From Chloroflexota bacterium (GTDB lineage: Bacteria > Chloroflexota > Limnocylindria > Limnocylindrales > CSP1-4): 5,881 nt of DNA. Positions 1 through 4,590 of this stretch are shown here, one piece after another. Each line of letters starts with the position of its first letter. Within the stretch, counting starts at the first letter, position 1. Location of the stretch: contig JANYAA010000428.1 of assembly GCA_025355255.1 (NCBI GenBank), positions 1 to 5,881 on the forward strand. The letters are read 5' to 3'. The notes beneath the pieces are model-generated. The model saw only the letters and a program-made list of their open reading frames with translations. It was not told where the DNA came from and did not search any database. A program made the position numbers and the translations under genes.

Positions 1-413
1 TTGGCGAAGACGTTGAGGAACCTGACACCGCACAGGAAGAGCGCAACGCCGAGGCCGCTGTAGAAGAACGCGATCATGTCGTCCGGCATCACGTGCGAGA
101 AGCGCAGGGCCATCCCGCCACCCATCATCACGAGCATCACGATCCACGACGGAAGGTTGAAGAAGTTCCAGAACGGCAGCCTCTCCGCAGGGTTCGCCCG
201 GATCCGCCCGGTGTGCTTGTGGACAAGCTTTGAGAAGACCATGAAGTAAAACGCGAGGAAGATCACCACAGCGAGCGGAATAAGCACCAGTTCATGCGGA
301 GCCAGGCCGAACTCGAGCGGCAAGCCGATCATCGTCACCATGCCGCCCGCGGCACACCACACGAGACCCGCGATGAGCATCAGCTGGTTCTTGGGAATGT
401 GGACGGGGCTCAC
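1..413 (-). CDS. Polytopic membrane protein of unknown function, C-terminus cut by window edge
   Basis: I read 137 codons from a GTG at 413 on the minus strand; the gene continues past position 1. The start is supported by an AGGAG at 423-427 (minus sense), nine bases upstream. The product has four hydrophobic stretches, at about residues 11-31, 41-64, 89-105 and 114-133. A basic loop (KLVHKHTGRIR, 62-72) and the motif PFWNFFNLPSW (80-90) lie between the second and third. The N-terminus (IPKNQLMLIAGLVW) and the later elements GGGMALRFS and FFYSGLGVAL resemble a family of small conserved bacterial membrane proteins I recall from Clostridia and Geobacter-like genomes. Those have about 140-150 residues, so probably only a few residues are missing here. 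No catalytic motif is visible and the function is unknown. It is transcribed divergently from the haem-binding protein gene. The membrane-protein call is firm; the family likeness is from memory. Confidence 0.8.
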   Translation of the reverse strand, partial: MSPVHIPKNQLMLIAGLVWCAAGGMVTMIGLPLEFGLAPHELVLIPLAVVIFLAFYFMVFSKLVHKHTGRIRANPAERLPFWNFFNLPSWIVMLVMMGGGMALRFSHVMPDDMIAFFYSGLGVALFLCGVRFLNVFA

Positions 414-447
414 GCTCGGCAACTCCTGCTGGGATGGCCCGATTGTA
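414..447 (-). promoter_or_regulatory. Probable -10 element and ribosome binding site of the membrane protein gene
   Basis: On the minus strand TACAAT (447 down to 442) matches the sigma-70 -10 consensus at five of six positions. It lies about 30 bases upstream of the GTG start, with a Shine-Dalgarno AGGAG at 427-423 in between. No convincing -35 hexamer sits 16-18 bases upstream. A TTGGCA is present (478-473) but 25 bases away, which is too far. The -10 assignment is therefore tentative; the ribosome binding site is better supported. Confidence 0.4.
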
Positions 448-500
448 GCCGCCCACCCCGGAGCGGGCTGGTTGCCAAACAGGTGTTTGAGGCCAAGACG

Positions 501-524
501 GCGCGAGTCACAACGTGCTCGCGC
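501..524. repeat. Inverted repeat, 7-bp perfect arms, in the divergent intergenic region
   Basis: GCGCGAG (501-507) and CTCGCGC (518-524) are exact reverse complements around a 10-base loop. A second small dyad, CGCG-ctt-CGCG-like (522-532), overlaps the right arm. There is no T-run on either side, so a rho-independent terminator is unlikely. It could be an operator in the 206-bp gap between the divergent membrane-protein and haem-protein genes, or chance in GC-rich DNA. Confidence 0.4.
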
Positions 525-570
525 GCTTCGCGGGTCCTTCGTCACTAGCGCAAACCCCCGGCTCCCGTGA

Positions 571-604
571 CGATGGCTGAACAGGCGCCATCGCCGGCGC
601 TGTT
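571..604 (+). repeat. Two overlapping, mutually exclusive hairpins just upstream of the haem-protein gene
   Basis: CGATGGC (571-577) pairs exactly with GCCATCG (587-593). AACA-G-GCGCC (580-589) pairs with GGCGC-TGTT (596-604): nine pairs with one bulged G and a six-base loop. The right arm of the first hairpin overlaps the left arm and loop of the second, so the two cannot form together. The second ends eight bases before the GAGG ribosome binding site (612-615) of the gene starting at 620. If this is transcribed leader, the arrangement could modulate translation. Otherwise the dyads may be protein-binding sites. The pairing is seen directly; any function is inferred. Confidence 0.35.
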
Positions 605-619
605 GGTGCTCGAGGTCCC

Positions 620-1057
620 ATGCTCAAATGGCTTGTCCGCGGCATCGCGTTGGTGCTTGCGGGCTTCCTGTTGATCCAGCTGGTCCCGTACGGGCGGGAC
701 CACACCAACCCGCCGGTTACGGGTGAGCCCGCGTGGGACTCGCCCGCGTCGCGGACACTGGCCGTTCGCGCCTGCTTCGACTGCCACAGCAACGAGACCA
801 CATACCCTTGGTACTCGAACGTTGCGCCGGTGTCCTGGCTCCTGCAGCGCCACGTCACCGAGGGCCGCCAGAAGCTCAACTTCTCCACATGGGCCACAGG
901 CCGCCAGAAGGCCGAACACTTCGCGCGCCTCATCCAGAGCGGCGAGATGCCCGGCTGGGACTACGTGCTGACGCACCCCGAGGCGCGCCTGACCGATGCC
1001 GAGAATCAGCAGCTGATCGACGGGCTGACGAAGACACTCGGGTCTGGGGGCGGCTGA
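620..1057 (+). CDS. Membrane-anchored haem-binding domain protein (single CxxCH)
   Basis: The product has 145 residues. Residues 4-22 form one hydrophobic segment after a short basic N-terminus, so it is probably a signal anchor that places the rest outside the membrane. The motif C52-F-D-C55-H56 is the classic covalent haem c attachment site. It is followed by NETTYPWYSNVAPVSWLL (58-75), characteristic of the small 'haem-binding domain' family (Pfam Haem_bd). M110 in GEMPGWDY is a candidate distal haem ligand. The length fits the family, whose members are usually about 140-160 residues and of undefined electron-transfer or sensory role. The ATG at 620 has GAGG at 612-615, four bases upstream. 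No cytochrome oxidase or c-type maturation genes are visible nearby, so the electron partner is unknown. The next gene starts 84 bases downstream on the same strand and could be co-transcribed. Confidence 0.88.
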   Translation: MLKWLVRGIALVLAGFLLIQLVPYGRDHTNPPVTGEPAWDSPASRTLAVRACFDCHSNETTYPWYSNVAPVSWLLQRHVTEGRQKLNFSTWATGRQKAEHFARLIQSGEMPGWDYVLTHPEARLTDAENQQLIDGLTKTLGSGGG

Positions 1058-1141
1058 AAACGGATGGGCAGAAACTGGATCGCACAGGCACTGCGTCGGG
1101 GTAGATTATCGTCGCTGACCAAATCGCCGCCGGAGTCCCCC

Positions 1142-1684
1142 GTGGAGATCCCCCTTATCGCGTTCGCCGCGGACTGCATCGTCCGTGGTGTCATCGATCT
1201 CGGCGCCGATCGGCTGGCTGATCACCTCAACGCCGATGAGAGCGTGGAGATCCGGAACGCGGTCCTTGAGAGCCTCGACGACGGCCACGAGGTTGCCATG
1301 GCCCTGCTGGAGGTCCAGATCGCGGACCTGTTTGCGGTTGTGGCTGCGGGTCCGCGCGGGACGCCCGGCCGCCGCGTCCGTGACCGGAGTGATTTGGTCA
1401 ACCTCCGAGTTGGACCCTACACGATCGTGGGCGATCTGCACTCGGCCCCCGGTGCTGGCCCGCTCATGGTCCATCGGCGGCGCGGCGCGTTCCTCGCCTT
1501 GACCGAAGCAAGGTTCCTAGGCCCCGAACGGGCGGCGGCTGGGGCGGAGTGGCCGAAAACCCTGCTCGTCAACTGGTCGCAGATTGCACAGGTGCTAGGA
1601 GCCGGCGGGGAAGTGGCAGGCATCGACCAGCTGCCCGATGTCCAAGGCGCCGATCGTCGCGGCGCGCGCGAGATCTTCGGCTAG
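1142..1684 (+). CDS. Conserved hypothetical protein with two similar halves
   Basis: I chose the GTG at 1142 because GGAG (1132-1135) lies six bases upstream. An in-frame ATG at 1064 would add 26 residues of unlikely sequence and has a poorer ribosome binding site. The product has 180 residues, no signal peptide, no membrane segment and no recognised catalytic motif. The second half contains GPYTIVGDLHSAPGAGPL (91-108) followed by HRRRGAFLALTEARF (111-125). This resembles a Chloroflexota/actinobacterial hypothetical family with a 'G-x-LH-x-PPGADPL...RRR' signature; that likeness is from memory. The first half (C12-IVRGVIDLGADRLADHLN, then IRNAV at 37-41) has a comparable layout, suggesting a duplicated small beta-rich domain. 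An AT-rich TAGATTAT (1102-1109) upstream could be part of a promoter, but no -35 is clear. It ends five bases from the convergent nuclease gene. The function is unknown. Confidence 0.7.
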   Translation: MEIPLIAFAADCIVRGVIDLGADRLADHLNADESVEIRNAVLESLDDGHEVAMALLEVQIADLFAVVAAGPRGTPGRRVRDRSDLVNLRVGPYTIVGDLHSAPGAGPLMVHRRRGAFLALTEARFLGPERAAAGAEWPKTLLVNWSQIAQVLGAGGEVAGIDQLPDVQGADRRGAREIFG

Positions 1685-1689
1685 CCAGC

Positions 1690-2559
1690 TCAGGCTCGCA
1701 GCAGCTCGGGCAGACCCATGGCGGTCAGCCACGCCGCAAGACGCTCAGGATCGTGGGCGCCCACCCGGCCAGCCTCTGCATCGAAGGCAGGCGAGAGGGC
1801 AGCCCCTCGCCGCAGCGTGGCGAGGTCGCGGCAGCGGTAGGCGTCAGCACGCCCCTCCAGCAGCCGTGTGCGCATGCTCGCCGACTCCACCTCGTCAATG
1901 CGCTCGTACAGCGCGTCCAAAGATCCAAAGCGGCGGATCAGCTCCGGGCCGGCCTCGGGGCCAATGCCCCGGACGCCGCCGTACCCGTCGGTGCTGTCGC
2001 CGATGAGCGCCTTCACGTCGGCCACCTGCGCTGGCGTCACGCGGTAGGCGCTGCGAGCCACGACATCGGCTGGCGCGAAACGGTCAACCCCGCCGCCCGG
2101 CTTTGGCCGCAGCACCGCCACACGCTCGGCTGCCATGCCCAGGAGGTCCTGGTCCGCGGTGAAGAGCAGAACCTCGTCAAACCCGGTGGCGACGGCAGCG
2201 TCGGCGATAGCCCCCATCGCATCGTCTGCCTCCCAGCCCTCGGCGCGATATCTGGCCCAGCCCATGCGCCCGGCTCCGATGTTGGCGTCGCGCAGCTGGG
2301 GCAGCAGGTCGTCGGGATCGGTCGCCTTGCGTGGCTTGTAGGCGGGATCGATGTCGCGACGGCGAGATCCGGTGGTGCTCTCGAATGCCAGCGCCACGTG
2401 CGTGGCCTGCTCCTCACGGATCCGGGTCAGGAGAAACCGCAAGAATGTGGCGACAAGGAACACGGGGCGCCCATCCGGGGCTGTCTGCGGCCGACCTCGC
2501 CCGGCGAAGTAGGCGCGATGGGCGATATTCGCGAAATCCACGACAAGCAGGCGGCGCAC
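1690..2559 (-). CDS. Stand-alone 5'-3' exonuclease / flap endonuclease-like protein
   Basis: The 289-residue product matches the 5' nuclease domain found at the N-terminus of DNA polymerase I, here without a polymerase. This family removes 5' nucleotides or flaps using two metal ions. Visible elements in order are D8 in VVDFANIAHRAY; AFES (58-61), where Pol I proteins usually have F-D; AYKPRK (73-78); E110-A-D112-D113; TADQD with D136 and D138; and GDSTDGYGGVRGIGP (187-201) with D188 and D191, leading into the helix-hairpin-helix and FGSLDALYERIDEV. The acidic set is complete except that the second ligand is Glu60 rather than Asp. The helix-hairpin-helix has E202 where Lys is usual. The start is GTG at 2559; upstream the frame stays open to a stop at 2605-2607 without another good start codon. 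An AAGGG abuts the start too closely to be a normal ribosome binding site, so a very short leader is possible. It is divergent from ku, which suggests a role in end trimming, but this is inference. Confidence 0.88.
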   Translation of the reverse strand: MRRLLVVDFANIAHRAYFAGRGRPQTAPDGRPVFLVATFLRFLLTRIREEQATHVALAFESTTGSRRRDIDPAYKPRKATDPDDLLPQLRDANIGAGRMGWARYRAEGWEADDAMGAIADAAVATGFDEVLLFTADQDLLGMAAERVAVLRPKPGGGVDRFAPADVVARSAYRVTPAQVADVKALIGDSTDGYGGVRGIGPEAGPELIRRFGSLDALYERIDEVESASMRTRLLEGRADAYRCRDLATLRRGAALSPAFDAEAGRVGAHDPERLAAWLTAMGLPELLRA

Positions 2560-2594
2560 CCCTTGATGGTCGCATTGGTAGGCTGCAGGCGCCC

Positions 2595-2607
2595 TGACAA
2601 TCTGTCA
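2595..2607. promoter_or_regulatory. Dyad TGACA-N3-TGTCA, candidate operator
   Basis: TGACA (2595-2599) and TGTCA (2603-2607) are perfect 5-bp arms around ATC. The dyad overlaps -35-like hexamers on both strands, so a bound dimer could control the nuclease and ku together. It ends four bases from the palindrome at 2611-2622. No regulator is encoded in the window, and 5-bp arms alone are weak evidence. Confidence 0.35.
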
Positions 2608-2610
2608 CGC

Positions 2611-2622
2611 GGCATATATGCC
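2611..2622. promoter_or_regulatory. Perfect 12-bp palindrome GGCATATATGCC, candidate operator or -10 region
   Basis: The sequence is self-complementary over 12 bases and is the most AT-rich spot in an otherwise GC-rich intergenic region. It is further flanked by CACG (2606-2609) and CGTG (2623-2626), which extend the symmetry with one unpaired C at 2610. It may serve as a -10 region for ku, a binding site, or both. The symmetry is seen directly; the role is inferred. Confidence 0.4.
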
Positions 2623-2700
2623 CGTGCGGATCGCCGACATCAGCCCGCATCGGGGGTGCCGCTACAGTTTGAGCGACCGCTGAGCATCGCGGCAACCGTC

Positions 2701-2706
2701 AGAGGA
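2701..2706 (+). promoter_or_regulatory. Ribosome binding site of ku
   Basis: AGAGGA lies seven bases upstream of the GTG at 2714. This supports the GTG rather than the in-frame ATG at 2726, which would be 19 bases away and would delete the conserved N-terminal MARS. Confidence 0.6.
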
Positions 2707-2713
2707 CGAGTAC

Positions 2714-3655
2714 GTGGCACGCTCCATGTGGAAAGGCGCCATCCAGTTCGGCTTGGTGTCGATGCCGGTCAAGCTGTATACGGCCACCGAGTCCGATTAC
2801 GCCATCCGCTTCAACATGCTCCACGAGGCGGACCTCGCGCGGATCCAGATGAAGGTCTGGTGCCCCAAGGACGAGGAGGTCATCTCCCGGGCGGACACCG
2901 TCAAGGGCTACGAGTACGCCCCGGACCAGTACGTGATCGTGACGGACGAGGACCTAGAGAGCGTTCCGCTCAAGACGGTGCGCTCCATCGAGATCGAGCA
3001 GTTCGCGCCGCGTGACGAGACGCGTCAGCGTGCGCTCTTCTCCAAGCAGGTCTACTACCTCGAGCCCGACAAGATCGGCCGCAAGGCCTTCTACCTGCTG
3101 CGCCAGGTCCTCCACGAGAAGGCCCTCACAGCAATCTGCAAGGTGGTGATCCGGGACAGGGAGGCGCTCGCGACGCTAGACCCATTCGAGAACACCATGG
3201 CGCTCACCACGCTCCACTGGCCCGATGAGATCCGCTCCACGGGCGAGTTCGACCTGCCCGCCGCGGACCTCGACTTCAAGGCCGCCGAGATCAAGATGGC
3301 CGAGCTGCTCGTTGCCTCGATGACGGAGCCGTTTGACCCTGCTGTCTACAAGGACGAGTACCGCGAGGCGCTGCTGGCGGTTATCGAGGCGAAGGTGGGC
3401 GGCGCCGAGATCGCGCACCCGGAGCCCGTCCCGGAGAGTACGAACCTGATCGACCTGATGAAGGTGCTCGAGGCCAGCGTCAAAGCGGCCGGCAAGAAGC
3501 GCGCAGCGTCCTCGCCCGCGCCTGCCCCCGTTGGCAGCACTAGAAGCAAACGAGCCTCCACGCCAAGCGCACGCCCAGCGGCGAGACGGGTTGTCTCGAA
3601 GAAGGCCGCGGCCAAGGCCGAGAAGGCGCTGGCCGTGCGCCGCAAGTCCGCGTGA
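2714..3655 (+). CDS. ku: Ku protein of bacterial non-homologous end joining
   Basis: The 313-residue product begins MARSMWKGAIQFGLVSMPVKL, the characteristic bacterial Ku start, so the GTG initiator is secure. Bacterial Ku forms a ring-shaped homodimer that threads onto double-strand DNA ends, protects them and recruits LigD. Typical internal elements are VWCPKDEEV (48-56), VKGYEYAPDQYV (63-74), VYYLEPDKIGRKAFYLL and the C-terminal core LIDLMKVLEASVKAA. The core ends near residue 257. The last 56 residues form a low-complexity Ala/Pro/Ser tail with 16 Lys or Arg and only one acidic residue. This resembles the basic extensions of some actinobacterial Ku proteins that help retain DNA and bridge ends. 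Its stop codon overlaps the GTG of the oxidoreductase gene (GTGA, 3652-3655), indicating one transcript and translational coupling. It is the first gene of a ku-oxidoreductase-ligD operon and is divergent from a 5' nuclease. Confidence 0.97.
   Translation: MARSMWKGAIQFGLVSMPVKLYTATESDYAIRFNMLHEADLARIQMKVWCPKDEEVISRADTVKGYEYAPDQYVIVTDEDLESVPLKTVRSIEIEQFAPRDETRQRALFSKQVYYLEPDKIGRKAFYLLRQVLHEKALTAICKVVIRDREALATLDPFENTMALTTLHWPDEIRSTGEFDLPAADLDFKAAEIKMAELLVASMTEPFDPAVYKDEYREALLAVIEAKVGGAEIAHPEPVPESTNLIDLMKVLEASVKAAGKKRAASSPAPAPVGSTRSKRASTPSARPAARRVVSKKAAAKAEKALAVRRKSA
3652..3655 (+). other. 4-bp stop/start overlap coupling ku to the oxidoreductase
   Basis: In GTGA the TGA ends ku and the GTG starts the next gene. 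No good Shine-Dalgarno precedes this GTG, so initiation probably depends on ribosomes finishing ku. It fixes the oxidoreductase start and ties its expression to Ku. Confidence 0.75.
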
Positions 3656-4590
3656 CTACCGCCGGGAGCCTCTCACTCGGCCTGAACCTGCCGTACGCCG
3701 AGGGCTCGATGGATGGCGCGACGCCGCGCTGGAGCGACGTTCGCGCGATGGCCCAAGCGGCCGAGGATGTTGGGTTTGACGCCGTGTGGCTCTCCGACCA
3801 CGTGGGGTTTGGGGACCCCAACGGGTCCTGGAGCGGCGCATGGGAATGCTGGACGCTCTTAGCGGCCATCGCGGCCTCCACGACGCGTCTGCGCCTCGGG
3901 ACGTACGTGCTGGCGATGCCGTACCGGAACCCCGCGCTGCTCGCGAAGATGGCTGAGACGCTCGACGAGGTGTCGGGTGGGCGCGTCATCCTCGGGGTCG
4001 GTGCAGGGTGGAACCGGCCCGAGTTCGACGCCTTTGGCTTTCCTTGGGACCATCGCTTCGACCGGTTTGAGGAGGGGCTGCGCATTGTGACGGCGATGCT
4101 TCGCCAGGGGCGCGCCGACGTCCCCGGCGTCCTTGAGCGCGCGGCGGGCGCCATGGTCACGCCGCGTGGACCGCGGCCGGAAGGGCTGCCGGTCATGGTT
4201 GGCGCCGCTGGGCCGCGCATGCTTCGCCTGACGGCGGAGCTGGCCGACGAGTGGAACGCAGGGATGCGCACGCCCGAGGCGCTGCGGGAGATGACGCTGG
4301 CGCTCGATGCCGCCCTGGCTGCGGCCGGGCGGGAGCCCAATTCGATTGGTCGGTCGGCGGAGGCGATGGTGGTCATCGGCGAGGCGGCGCTTGCCGACGA
4401 CGATCCCGACCAGCGCGGCTCGTGGGACGCGCCCATTCGCGGCACGTCGACACAGATCGCCGCCGGCCTCCGCCGCTACGCGGCGCTTGGCATGAACCAC
4501 GTCCAGGTGCAGCTGCGCCCGAACCGGCTCGAAAGCGTCCAGGCCATGCGCAGCGTGATCGAGGAGTTCCGCGCCGCGGCCAATGGCTGA
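3652..4590 (+). CDS. LLM-class flavin-dependent oxidoreductase (possibly F420-dependent)
   Basis: The 312-residue product is a luciferase-like TIM-barrel monooxygenase/reductase of normal family length. Diagnostic stretches are LGLNLPYAEG near the N-terminus, AEDVGFDAVWLSDH (37-50), TTRLRLGTYVLAMPYRNP (77-94), SGGRVILGVGAGWNRPEF (108-125) and LPVMVGAAGPRMLRLTAELADEWN (179-202). The last is typical of the subgroup often annotated as F420-dependent. Such enzymes transfer hydride between FMN or F420 and varied small substrates; neither cofactor choice nor substrate can be read from the sequence. It is cytosolic, with no signal peptide. The gene is embedded between ku and ligD with overlaps at both ends (4 and 8 bp), so it should be made together with the end-joining proteins. 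No role for this family in end joining is known to me. It may be a hitchhiking metabolic or detoxification gene. Confidence 0.93.
   Translation: MTTAGSLSLGLNLPYAEGSMDGATPRWSDVRAMAQAAEDVGFDAVWLSDHVGFGDPNGSWSGAWECWTLLAAIAASTTRLRLGTYVLAMPYRNPALLAKMAETLDEVSGGRVILGVGAGWNRPEFDAFGFPWDHRFDRFEEGLRIVTAMLRQGRADVPGVLERAAGAMVTPRGPRPEGLPVMVGAAGPRMLRLTAELADEWNAGMRTPEALREMTLALDAALAAAGREPNSIGRSAEAMVVIGEAALADDDPDQRGSWDAPIRGTSTQIAAGLRRYAALGMNHVQVQLRPNRLESVQAMRSVIEEFRAAANG
4583..4590 (+). other. 8-bp overlap coupling the oxidoreductase to ligD
   Basis: ATGGCTGA contains the ligD ATG (4583-4585) and the oxidoreductase TGA (4588-4590) in different frames. The nearest GAGGAG (4561-4566) is 16 bases upstream, too far for efficient independent initiation. 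Coupled translation is the likelier route. Confidence 0.7.

Larger units (their letters stand above)
2560..2713. promoter_or_regulatory. Divergent intergenic control region between the 5' nuclease and ku
   Basis: This 154-bp stretch must hold the promoters of both the leftward nuclease gene and the rightward ku operon. On the plus strand CTGACA (2594-2599) is one mismatch from a -35 consensus, and TATATG (2615-2620) is a possible -10. Their 15-bp spacing is shorter than ideal. On the minus strand TTGTCA (2600 down to 2595) could be a -35 with a weak ACCAAT (2579-2574) as -10, giving a transcript that begins only a few bases before the nuclease GTG. Both candidate -35 elements lie in the same dyad. 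No LexA-type GAAC-N4-GTTC box is present. All promoter assignments here are tentative. Confidence 0.35.

Noticed and set aside
508..976. Minus-strand frames of 141 and 143 codons over the haem-protein gene
   Set aside because: The plus strand carries CxxCH and the haem-binding family signature; the antisense frames are shadows.
1680..1699. Possible bidirectional terminator hairpin GCTAGCC / GGCTCGC between convergent genes
   Set aside because: The stem has one mismatch, the loop is six bases and no T-run follows on either strand. It also overlaps the stop codons of both genes, so the evidence is too weak to list it as a terminator.
2560..2713. SOS (LexA) box upstream of ku
   Set aside because: Neither GAAC nor GTTC half-sites occur in the intergenic region, so the actinobacterial-type box is absent.
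1549..3015. A 488-codon plus-strand open frame antisense to the 5' nuclease and running into ku
   Set aside because: Its translation is rich in Arg, Gly, Ala, Pro and His with no recognisable domain. It lies across the well-supported nuclease on the other strand and overlaps ku out of frame. It is a typical high-GC shadow frame.
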